Assembly: GCA_040755215.1 (NCBI GenBank)
Contig: JBFMBG010000130.1
Coordinates: forward strand, 1 to 5,421
Direction of reading: 5' to 3'
DNA length: 5,421 bases
From: JAIMBK01 sp040755215
GTDB lineage: Bacteria; Bacillota; Desulfotomaculia; Desulfotomaculales; Nap2-2B
Position numbers and translations under genes: made by a program. Of the stretch, positions 1 to 5,421 are shown piece by piece. How positions within the stretch are numbered: position 1 is the stretch's first letter; the number at the start of each line of letters is the position of its first letter. Under the pieces are notes generated by a model that saw only the letters and a list, made by a program, of their open reading frames with translations, searched no databases and was not told the DNA's origin.

Positions 1-67
1 GGTTACCCTCCTTTCCTGGTTTTGGTTGGGATTAAAGGAGGAATTCTCCACAGGGAGGGGGGTAACC
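1..67 (+). promoter_or_regulatory. Leader with two mutually exclusive stem-loops
   Basis: Two inverted repeats share an arm. Bases 7-14 (CCTCCTTT) pair perfectly with 34-41 (AAAGGAGG), with 19 bases between. Bases 1-12 also pair with 56-67 (11 Watson-Crick pairs and one G-U). Both stems use 7-12, so an RNA could form only one at a time. The AAAGGAGG at 34-41 has no start codon at a useful distance downstream. Neither stem is followed by a run of T, so this is not a plain intrinsic terminator. The layout could be a leader switch, but the pairing may be a by-product of two purine-rich Shine-Dalgarno sequences on opposite strands. I saw no convincing -35/-10 promoter in 1-151. Confidence 0.25.
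7..14 (-). promoter_or_regulatory. Possible ribosome binding site of a divergent gene off the left edge
   Basis: Read on the minus strand, bases 14 to 7 are AAAGGAGG, a near-perfect Shine-Dalgarno sequence, followed by six more bases to the window edge. A start codon just beyond base 1 would have normal spacing. This would place a gene divergently from the reductase operon, with 1-151 as the shared intergenic region. The start codon is outside the window, so this is a suggestion only. Confidence 0.25.
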
Positions 68-151
68 TTCTCCAAACTAAAAATGTTGTGTTACAAGGGT
101 TTTAGGGGTTTTGTTTCGGAAGAATCATTAGATTTAAGGGGGTTTGGAGGA

Positions 152-1276
152 ATGGAAGCCTTTAAAAGCTGGTATGAGAACCGGCACCAGTACGCGAAAG
201 AGTGGAAAAAGAAAACGGGCGGCAAGGTCATCGGCTATTTCTGCACCTACGTCCCGGAGGAAATTCTTTACGCGGCAGACATTTTGCCCGTCCGCATCCT
301 GGGCAGCCACGAACCGCAGGACGTCACCCAGCCGCACATCTTCGGGATGTACTGCCCGTTTTGCCGGGACTGCCTGGCGCAGGGGCTAAAAGGGCGCTTT
401 GGTTATTTGGACGGCATCATGATCGCCCAATCCTGCCTGCACGTCCGCCAGGCATACACCAGCTGGGATCTGCACATTCCGGTGGATTTCAGTTATTACC
501 TGCCCATGCCCCACCACGTCCAGAGCAAGCGGGCCTATCCCTTCCTCCGGGAAGAACTGGCCCTGTTTAAAAAGGCGATTGAGGACTGGACGGGGAAAAC
601 CATCACCGACGCGGATTTGGACCGGGGCATTGAAATCATGAACACCAACCGCCGCCTGCTCCGGGAAGTGTACGAATTGCGCAAGCAAGACGAAGTGCCG
701 CTAACCGGCCTGGAAGCCATGTACATGGTCGTTTCCAGCCAGATGACGGATAAACGGGAGCACAGCCAGGCCTTAGAAAAAGCTCTCCAGGAGCTTCCGG
801 AACGGAAGCTGGACCGGGAGACCGGCGACCGCCTGATGATCATCGGCAGCGAAGATGACGATACGGCCTTTATCAACATGGTCGAAAGCACCTTGGGGGC
901 CACCTTCGTCATGGACGACCACTGCACCGGCAGCCGCTACTTCTGGAACCGGGTGGAGCCCGCCGAAGACCGCCTCGCCGCCATCGCCGCCAGATACGTG
1001 GACCGTCCGCCCTGCCCCAGCAAGGACTGGCCGGAGCGCCGGAGGCTCACCCACGCCCTGCAGCTTGCAAAGGACTGGAACGTCGGGGGCGCCATCCTGG
1101 TGCAGCAGAAGTTCTGCGACCCGCACGAACTGGACATCCCGGCCTTTAAGAAGGCCTTTAACGAAAACGGCATCCCCACCCTCTTTTTAGAGTTTGACGT
1201 GACGAATCCCCTTGGCCCGTTTAGAATCCGGGTGGAAGCCTTCCTGGAAATGATCCGCCAGGAGGATCTGTTCTAG
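152..1276 (+). CDS. bzdN: Class I benzoyl-CoA reductase, BzdN/BcrC-type subunit
   Basis: This 374-residue protein belongs to the 2-hydroxyacyl-CoA dehydratase/benzoyl-CoA reductase (HgdB/BcrC) family. It resembles the BzdN subunit of Azoarcus-type ATP-dependent benzoyl-CoA reductase. With BzdO it would form the cytoplasmic module that binds benzoyl-CoA and holds [4Fe-4S] clusters for ring reduction to the dienoyl-CoA. Visible motifs are GYFCTYVPEEI (28-38), the CPFCRDC cysteine group (68-74), SCLHVRQ (94-100) and QKFCDPHELD (319-328). Cysteines lie at 31, 68, 71, 74, 95, 258, 288 and 322. The ATG at 152 was chosen because the family-like sequence begins there and the length matches BcrC proteins (about 380). 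The frame stays open upstream to a TTG at 26, but those 42 residues look non-coding. GGAGG at 146-150 is only one base from the ATG; AAGGGGG at 136-142 gives normal spacing. The exact substrate (benzoyl-CoA or a substituted or naphthoyl analogue) cannot be told from sequence. Confidence 0.88.
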   Translation: MEAFKSWYENRHQYAKEWKKKTGGKVIGYFCTYVPEEILYAADILPVRILGSHEPQDVTQPHIFGMYCPFCRDCLAQGLKGRFGYLDGIMIAQSCLHVRQAYTSWDLHIPVDFSYYLPMPHHVQSKRAYPFLREELALFKKAIEDWTGKTITDADLDRGIEIMNTNRRLLREVYELRKQDEVPLTGLEAMYMVVSSQMTDKREHSQALEKALQELPERKLDRETGDRLMIIGSEDDDTAFINMVESTLGATFVMDDHCTGSRYFWNRVEPAEDRLAAIAARYVDRPPCPSKDWPERRRLTHALQLAKDWNVGGAILVQQKFCDPHELDIPAFKKAFNENGIPTLFLEFDVTNPLGPFRIRVEAFLEMIRQEDLF

Positions 1277-1365
1277 TCGACCGGCCAAATAACCGGCGAA
1301 CATTGGCGGCTCCGTCAATAAAAAAATCAGCACGGTAACTGGGAGGTTTTGCTATCTAAATATTA

Positions 1366-1393
1366 TTCCGACCCCTGACTTCCGACATCCGAC
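1366..1393 (+). repeat. Four tandem 7-base repeats (TTCCGAC type)
   Basis: Four head-to-tail heptamers run without a gap: TTCCGAC (1366-1372), CCCTGAC (1373-1379), TTCCGAC (1380-1386) and ATCCGAC (1387-1393). A further GAC follows at 1394-1396. Units 1 and 3 are identical and unit 4 differs by one base; all end in GAC. The array lies 9 bases before the AAAGGAGG of the next gene. It could be a slipped-strand repeat or part of a dispersed heptad family. Its function is unknown. Confidence 0.7.
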
Positions 1394-1401
1394 GACTATT
1401 T

Positions 1402-1410
1402 AAAGGAGGT
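1402..1410 (+). promoter_or_regulatory. Strong ribosome binding site for bzdO
   Basis: AAAGGAGGT is almost fully complementary to the 16S rRNA 3' end and ends 8 bases before the ATG at 1419. It fixes that start and gives this subunit a better initiation signal than the preceding gene. Confidence 0.85.
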
Positions 1411-1418
1411 ATTGTTTT

Positions 1419-2732
1419 ATGGCCGTATATAAACAAAGATATCCTACCGAGCCCTTGAAGTGCTGGGGGAAGGCGAAGGAGCTGCGGGAGGAATATTACT
1501 TAAGCTACCGCGACGCCAAGCAAAAGGGCGGCTTACGCTGGGCCGGCGGGGCCTGGGCCTTTGACGCGGTTCCGTACGGCTTGGGCGATGACGTTTACAT
1601 GATTACCAGCGAACCATACGGCGCTTCCATTGCCTTTTACCGCGACCTGGCCCTGGAGTGCATGGAAGCCACGGAGAAAGCCGGTTACGCCCGGGACCTC
1701 TGCGCTTACATGCGGATCTACTGGGGCTCCATCCTGATCGACAAATACCCCTGGGGCGGCGGCTACCCGAAGCCCGACTTCATCTGGCAGGACCACATCT
1801 GCTGCAGCCACGCCAAGTGGTACCAGGTGGTCCGGGACCTGGAGCCGGACATTCCCATGTACTGCATCGACGTAGGCGCCGGGCCGTACGCAGACATGAA
1901 GGAACACCGCATCAAGTACGTGGTCGACCAGATCCTCGACGGCATCGAGTGGCTGGAAAAAGTCACGGGCCGGAAGTTTGACGACGAGAAATTTATTGAG
2001 GCAGTCAAAAACGAGTGCGAAGCCACTTCTCTTTGGGCGGAAATCTGCACTTTAAATAAGGCTGTGCCCGCTCCCCTGGATGAGAAGACGATGTATTCTC
2101 TATATGTACATGGCACCTTGATGAAAGCCAACCGGAAGACGGTGGAGTTTTACAAGGAGTTGCGCGACGAAGTAAAGGACCGGGTGGCCCGGGGGATCGC
2201 CGCCGTAGGGAACGAGCAGTGTCGTTTAGTTTCTGACAGCCAGCCCCCCTGGGGGTTTTTGAAGGTATTCCGCTACCTGGAAAGGTACGGCGCAGTATCA
2301 GTCGGATCAATCTATACTTTCGGCCTGGAGGGCATCTGGGAGGTTAAGGAAGACGGCACCTGGGGGCCGCGTACCACCCCGATGGAGAAAGGGATTGAGA
2401 TCAAGACCCGCGAGCAGGCGGCCTGGATTAACGCCGAGTGGAACTTGAGCAAACCGATGTGGCAGCATTTCTACCACCCGAAATATAAGACGGAAATGAT
2501 GAAACGGATTTATGATGAATGGAAGGCAAATGGGTTCATCCTTCATTATAATCGTGGCTGCGAAGGAACTGCTTTGAGCATTGCGGAAAACCGGCTTGGC
2601 TTGCTCGCGGCAGGTTGTCCCGTGATGACCTTCGAAGGAAACATGGGCGACGAGCGCGAGTTCGACGAAGTAAACACCATGGCCCGCATTGATACGTTTA
2701 TGGAGAGCCTGGGGTTTAAGAAACTTTACTAA
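1419..2732 (+). CDS. bzdO: Class I benzoyl-CoA reductase, BzdO/BcrB-type subunit
   Basis: This 437-residue protein is the second HgdA/HgdB-like catalytic subunit of ATP-dependent benzoyl-CoA reductase. It is close in length to BcrB (about 435) and BzdO (about 450). It should pair with the preceding gene product in the cytoplasm, share the iron-sulfur clusters and receive electrons from the ATPase subunits. Family-like stretches are EPLKCWGKAKELR (11-23), SEPYG (64-68), ARDLCAYMRIYWG (91-103), DHICCSHAKWYQ (125-136), AVPAPLDEKTMYSLYV (215-230), QPPWGFLKVFRYLE (275-288), NRGCEG (378-383) and CPVMTFEGNMGDEREFDE (400-417). Eleven cysteines occur, at 15, 81, 95, 128, 129, 149, 200, 210, 268, 381 and 400. 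No frameshift or internal stop is seen, so the subunit looks intact. Its stop codon is 16 bases before the ATG of the broken activase gene, as expected in a bzdNOPQ-like operon. Base composition is GC-rich like bzdN, with a softer stretch near 2030-2150 and 2480-2600. Confidence 0.9.
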   Translation: MAVYKQRYPTEPLKCWGKAKELREEYYLSYRDAKQKGGLRWAGGAWAFDAVPYGLGDDVYMITSEPYGASIAFYRDLALECMEATEKAGYARDLCAYMRIYWGSILIDKYPWGGGYPKPDFIWQDHICCSHAKWYQVVRDLEPDIPMYCIDVGAGPYADMKEHRIKYVVDQILDGIEWLEKVTGRKFDDEKFIEAVKNECEATSLWAEICTLNKAVPAPLDEKTMYSLYVHGTLMKANRKTVEFYKELRDEVKDRVARGIAAVGNEQCRLVSDSQPPWGFLKVFRYLERYGAVSVGSIYTFGLEGIWEVKEDGTWGPRTTPMEKGIEIKTREQAAWINAEWNLSKPMWQHFYHPKYKTEMMKRIYDEWKANGFILHYNRGCEGTALSIAENRLGLLAAGCPVMTFEGNMGDEREFDEVNTMARIDTFMESLGFKKLY

Positions 2733-2734
2733 GC

Positions 2735-2742
2735 AAGGAGGG
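2735..2742 (+). promoter_or_regulatory. Ribosome binding site for the truncated activase gene
   Basis: AAGGAGGG lies just after the bzdO stop, with 6 bases to the ATG at 2749. The signal is intact, so the 34-residue peptide could still be translated. Confidence 0.8.
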
Positions 2743-2748
2743 TTTGCC

Positions 2749-2853
2749 ATGATTACGGTGGGAGTTGACGTGGGAAACAAATATACCAAAGTGGTTATTA
2801 TGAAAGACGATCAGGTGCTGGCGAAAAGCATGGTCTTAAGCGGCTTCGGGTGA
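2749..2853 (+). pseudogene. 5' fragment of a BcrA/BzdP-type benzoyl-CoA reductase ATPase subunit
   Basis: Only 34 codons remain before TGA at 2851. They encode the start of a BadF/BadG/BcrA/BcrD-type ATPase: GVDVGNKYTKVVIMKDD at residues 5-21, which is the phosphate-1 loop (DxGxxxTK) of the ASKHA fold, then LAKSMVLSGF. Full family members are about 260-440 residues and carry the cysteines that hold the cluster between two subunits; all of that is missing. No later frame in 2854-3026 resumes the family sequence, so this is a truncation and not a simple frameshift. Gene order (N, O, then an ATPase) matches bzdNOPQ, so P or Q is the likely original; I cannot say which. In class I reductases this module couples ATP hydrolysis to electron transfer, so without it the upstream pair would need an activase made elsewhere. 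Confidence 0.8.
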
Positions 2854-2982
2854 ATGTGGGGGAAAGCAACTCGTAGTAGCGAAAGAAGTGTCTAACAAAC
2901 ACAGAGCGAAGGGGCATAGTCAAGAAACAGACGACAAAGACTTCAGCCTGACTGGGAAGCCGATGCGCATACCTGGTTAACC
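2847..2982 (+). mobile_element. Probable group II intron remnant
   Basis: The stretch resembles the RNA segment next to the reverse-transcriptase reading frame of bacterial group II introns. It has GGTGAATGTGGGGGAAAG (2849-2866), CGTAGTAGCGAA (2872-2883), a small GTGTC/ACAC stem (2888-2902) and GAGCGAAGGGG (2904-2914). In split frames it reads TRSSER and ERRGIV, reminiscent of the RSSEEV...ERRG segment common in intron-encoded proteins. No reverse transcriptase, no domain V hairpin and no complete 5' or 3' intron end is present, so it is at most a short fragment. Both boundaries are uncertain: the left one is near the point where the ATPase homology ends, and the right one lies somewhere before 3010. 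The identification is from memory of such introns, not from a search. Confidence 0.5.
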
Positions 2983-3010
2983 CACAACGTTGTTTGTGAA
3001 TCATAAAACG

Positions 3011-3019
3011 TAGGAGTGG
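3011..3019 (+). promoter_or_regulatory. Ribosome binding site for bamB
   Basis: TAGGAGTGG contains AGGAG ending 10 bases before the ATG at 3027. It supports that start, which also matches where family-like sequence begins. It is weaker than the AAAGGAGG sites ahead of the class I genes. Confidence 0.65.
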
Positions 3020-3026
3020 CTAAAAA

Positions 3027-4991
3027 ATGAGGTACGCAGAGACAGGGTATAATTTAGAAATTGATCTATCCCGGGGAAGCATTGAAAGGGTAGAAACTGA
3101 CCCGAGATTAACCGAACTTCATCTAGGGGGTTTAGGGACTAACGCCAGGATATTATGGGATCGGGTCCCCCCGGAAGTTGAACCCTTTTCTCCTGATAAT
3201 GTACTGATCTTCAGTACCGGTCTTTTATGTGGCACACCAGCTCCTTGTGCTAATCGGACTATTGTTACTACCATTTCTCCGCAGACTTTGTTAATGGCAT
3301 ATTCAATGATGGGGGGATTTTGGGCACCGGAATTGAAGCATGCCGGTTACGACAAAATAGTGATTCGCGGCAAAGCCCCCAACCTGGTTTATTTGTGGAT
3401 AAACAATGACAAAGTAGAAATCCGGGATGCCTCTCATTTGCAGGGGAAAGGCGCTCTTGAAACGGCAGAACTTATTCGCCAGGAGCTAAAGGAGCCGAAA
3501 GCCCAGGTAGCTGCTATCGGCCTGGCCGGTGAAAACAGGGTCTATTACGCTTCCATCGAGCAGGGCAAGTCCAGCGCCAGCCGATTAGGGATAGGCGCCG
3601 TGATGGGGGACAAAAGGTTAAAGGCTATCGCTGTGCGGGGAACAAAGGATCTCCATATTGCCCGGCCGGCTGAATTTATGGAGATGTGCAACGAAATACT
3701 GAAATCCATCCGACACCGATTGGAAAATCCACTTAAACTACCACCGGGCATGCCGGTGATTTTAGCCTATCTTGGGATACAAGAGATGGCAATCTATGAT
3801 GAGGAGTGGCATACCACCAACTTCGCCTGGGGAAATGCCCGCTACCGGAGAAAAGATTTTTGGACCAGGGAAACCGAAGAGAAGTGGAAGGAGACCCAGG
3901 AAAAAGCGGTAACGCGGTTAATAGGTTGCTATAACTGCCCGGTTAGATGCGGTGGATCAATTTCCTACCGGGGAGTTCGGAACTACATGATGAAATGCTA
4001 TTCGAAACTTACTTATACGATGGCGGCCATGGCGGACCTGGATTTTGGTTTTCGAATCGCTGGTCTAGCTCAGGAGTATGGAGTGGACGGGTACACAACG
4101 CCGCAAGTGATGGCCTTCGCTGTTGAGCTTTACGAAGCCGGCATTTTGACTGACCAGGACATGCCCGGATTTCCGTCCCATAACGAGGAAAGGTTTTTCT
4201 GGTTACTGGAGAAGATTGTTCGGCGGGAAGGGATCGGAGATGTTTTAGCTAATGGCGTTTATTGGGCGGCCCGTCAGATTGGCAGGGGGGCAGAGGCCTA
4301 CGATCATAATACGATTAAGAAACATGAGCAGCTGCCTCTCAAGCTGGGAATGTTGAATCCCATCTATTACGTTATGTATTGTACCGGCGAGAAGATAAAC
4401 ATTACCCAAATCGAGGGGCAGTTCCCCCAGTCCCCACATCTTAGCAGAGAGGAAAGAGAGGAGTTTGTAAAGGATTGGATCCAGGTTCCTCACGAGAGGA
4501 TTAAAGAATACTTTGTGAATTGGGAACCGCGTTCTTTCCCTTATTACCCACCTCCAGAAGCAGTTTGTGAAATTGTAGACTGGCAGGAGGCGATGCACTA
4601 CATTGATGACGCCACCGGCATCTGTGCCGCCGTGTCATCATTTGTCCTGAAGCCTCCCTATCATATCCACAATTTACCAGCTTTAATTTCCGCGGCAACC
4701 GGGATGGATATCGATAAAGATAAACTATGGGAAATAACCAGGAGGAACCGAACGTTAATTAGGGCCATTAACGTAAGAAGAGGCTTAAGAAGAAAAGACG
4801 AGCGTCCTCCGGAGGACCATTGGAAGAAGAGATTTCCCGAGCTTGAAGCCAGGCTCTTAGATGAGTATTACAAATTTAAGGGGTGGAATAAGGAGGGCAT
4901 TCCCACCAAAGAGTATTTACATAAATTGGACTTGGGTTACGTTGGCGAAGACCTAGAACAGAGAGGGATTTTAAAAAGTGAGCAAAGTTAA
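3027..4991 (+). CDS. bamB: BamB, tungsten subunit of class II benzoyl-CoA reductase
   Basis: This 654-residue protein belongs to the aldehyde:ferredoxin oxidoreductase family and has the length of BamB (about 650). BamB reduces benzoyl-CoA to cyclohexa-1,5-diene-1-carboxyl-CoA at a tungsten-bis-pyranopterin site without ATP, in the cytoplasm. Visible elements in order are: N-terminal AOR domain with GLLCGTPAPC (65-74), GGFWAPELKHAGYDKIVIRG (96-115) and SRLGIGAVMGDKRLKAIAVRG (185-205), which shape the cofactor site; DEEWHTTNF (258-266), a His/Glu-rich stretch where BamB-type active-site residues may lie (needs alignment); CYNCPVRC (C301, C304, C308) and C533 in ATGICAAV, the likely four ligands of the [4Fe-4S] cluster. 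The frame is intact. The immediately following BamC gene argues for BamB over a generic aldehyde oxidoreductase. Base composition is clearly lower in GC than bzdNO, and its leader is the intron-like scar, so it may be a separately acquired segment. Confidence 0.88.
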   Translation: MRYAETGYNLEIDLSRGSIERVETDPRLTELHLGGLGTNARILWDRVPPEVEPFSPDNVLIFSTGLLCGTPAPCANRTIVTTISPQTLLMAYSMMGGFWAPELKHAGYDKIVIRGKAPNLVYLWINNDKVEIRDASHLQGKGALETAELIRQELKEPKAQVAAIGLAGENRVYYASIEQGKSSASRLGIGAVMGDKRLKAIAVRGTKDLHIARPAEFMEMCNEILKSIRHRLENPLKLPPGMPVILAYLGIQEMAIYDEEWHTTNFAWGNARYRRKDFWTRETEEKWKETQEKAVTRLIGCYNCPVRCGGSISYRGVRNYMMKCYSKLTYTMAAMADLDFGFRIAGLAQEYGVDGYTTPQVMAFAVELYEAGILTDQDMPGFPSHNEERFFWLLEKIVRREGIGDVLANGVYWAARQIGRGAEAYDHNTIKKHEQLPLKLGMLNPIYYVMYCTGEKINITQIEGQFPQSPHLSREEREEFVKDWIQVPHERIKEYFVNWEPRSFPYYPPPEAVCEIVDWQEAMHYIDDATGICAAVSSFVLKPPYHIHNLPALISAATGMDIDKDKLWEITRRNRTLIRAINVRRGLRRKDERPPEDHWKKRFPELEARLLDEYYKFKGWNKEGIPTKEYLHKLDLGYVGEDLEQRGILKSEQS

Positions 4992-5421
4992 GAAGAAAGT
5001 CAAGGTAATCAAGATCGATGCTGATAAATGCAGTGGCTGCCGGGCCTGTGAGGTAATCTGCTCCTCCTTTCACGCCACTCCAAAATACAGCAGCAATAAT
5101 CCGGCCAGGTCCCGGATTCGGGTGATTCACGAACCTTTAAAAGATATCTATGTTCCTGTCTACGCAGGTGCGTATACGGCAGCTGAATGTGCGGGCAGAG
5201 ACAAATATGTGATTGGCGGAAAGGAATACAACGAGTGTGACTTCTGCCGGGCTTCCTGCCCATCCAGGGACCTTTTCAAAGAGCCGGATTCGGGACTTCC
5301 TCTAAAATGTGACAGCTGTGAAGACGATCCACCGCTTGAAAAGCCAATGTGCGTTCAATGGTGCCTGGCCGACGCCCTGACTTACGAAGAAAGGGAAGAA
5401 GAAGCCGAAGAAGAAGTGAAG
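4978..5421 (+). CDS. bamC: BamC, iron-sulfur electron-transfer subunit (3' end cut by window)
   Basis: A polyferredoxin-like protein, open to the window edge (148 codons, no stop). It carries electrons to BamB. Residues 18-28 hold CSGCRACEVIC (CxxCxxCxxxC). Further cysteines are at 71, 87, 90, 94 (CDFCRASCPSRD), 111, 114, 125 and 129 (CVQWC). The total of twelve fits three [4Fe-4S] clusters, as known for BamC. The tail from 137 is very acidic (EEREEEAEEEV). The start is GTG at 4978: no ATG exists before the first cluster motif, the sequence MSKVKKKVKVIKID then reads naturally, and GAGAGGG (4961-4967) lies 10 bases upstream. It overlaps the bamB end by 14 bases in another frame, suggesting translational coupling that keeps the two subunits in step. 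Only a few tens of residues are probably missing. BamDEFGHI genes may lie downstream, outside the window. Confidence 0.9.
   Translation, partial: MSKVKKKVKVIKIDADKCSGCRACEVICSSFHATPKYSSNNPARSRIRVIHEPLKDIYVPVYAGAYTAAECAGRDKYVIGGKEYNECDFCRASCPSRDLFKEPDSGLPLKCDSCEDDPPLEKPMCVQWCLADALTYEEREEEAEEEVK

Larger units (their letters stand above)
1277..1418 (+). other. Intergenic spacer within the bzdNO pair
   Basis: The 142-base gap is unusually long for two subunits of one complex. It contains no ORF with family-like sequence and no hairpin followed by T residues, so the genes are probably still co-transcribed. It includes an A-run (1320-1326), an orphan GGGAGG (1341-1346), the heptamer array at 1366-1393 and the ribosome binding site of the next gene. 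No promoter could be assigned with confidence. Confidence 0.6.

Noticed and set aside
26..151. In-frame upstream extension of bzdN from a TTG at 26
   Set aside because: The 42 extra residues look unlike the family, the total would exceed the usual BcrC length, and no ribosome binding site precedes the TTG.
1141..1163. Short direct repeat GGCCTTTAA near the end of bzdN
   Set aside because: It encodes AFKKAFNE in frame and is too short to mean more than local codon repetition.
134..1190. Several long reading frames overlapping bzdN on both strands
   Set aside because: They are shadows produced by GC-rich codon usage; none resembles a known family or has a ribosome binding site.
1338..1370. 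Possible promoter with TATTAT at 1361-1366 ahead of bzdO
   Set aside because: No acceptable -35 element at 16-18 bases, and the gene sits in an operon with its partner subunit.
2241..2260. C-run, G-run and T-run (CCCCCCTGGGGGTTTTT) that looks like an intrinsic terminator
   Set aside because: It lies inside bzdO and encodes the family-conserved QPPWGFL stretch; the stem leaves almost no loop, so coding explains it.
2951..2985. Group II intron domain V hairpin around GGGAAGCCGATGCGCAT
   Set aside because: The start is suggestive of a GAGCCG...TGCG helix, but the returning strand and GAAA-type loop are absent, so a catalytic domain V cannot be claimed.
2854..3026. Frameshifted continuation of the BcrA/BzdP ATPase
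   Set aside because: None of the three forward frames shows the later ATPase motifs or cluster cysteines; all are soon closed by stops.

Overview
The window holds an anaerobic aromatic-ring-reduction locus, probably from a strict anaerobe. Strong AAAGGAGG-type ribosome binding sites and the gene set suggest a Gram-positive Clostridia/Peptococcaceae-like bacterium (Pelotomaculum/Desulfotomaculum relatives). That taxonomic call is an inference. All complete genes read on the + strand.

Layout. Bases 1-151 are a leader with Shine-Dalgarno-like elements on both strands and two competing stem-loops. Bases 152-1276 and 1419-2732 encode the two catalytic-side subunits of a class I (ATP-dependent) benzoyl-CoA reductase, of the BzdN/BcrC and BzdO/BcrB types. 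The 142-base gap between them carries a short array of four 7-base repeats. At 2749 the next gene of that operon begins, a BcrA/BzdP-type ATPase/activase with a good ribosome binding site, but it stops after 34 codons. From about 2847 it is replaced by a stretch that reads like a decayed piece of a group II intron.

After that scar (to about 3026) the sequence moves to a lower-GC segment. It encodes BamB (3027-4991), the tungsten catalytic subunit of class II (ATP-independent) benzoyl-CoA reductase, and BamC (4978 to the window end, incomplete), its three-cluster iron-sulfur partner. BamC starts with GTG inside the end of bamB.

How they work together. Class I enzymes reduce benzoyl-CoA with ferredoxin electrons, driven by ATP hydrolysis in the BcrA/BcrD module. 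Class II enzymes do it at a W-pterin site in BamB, fed through BamC and a larger electron-bifurcating complex. Both types sit side by side here, but the class I set has lost its ATPase gene at this position. The locus may therefore be moving from one system to the other, may use an activase encoded elsewhere, or may be two pieces wrongly joined at an intron repeat. The most notable points are this junction (2749-3026) and the pairing of two non-homologous benzoyl-CoA reductase classes.
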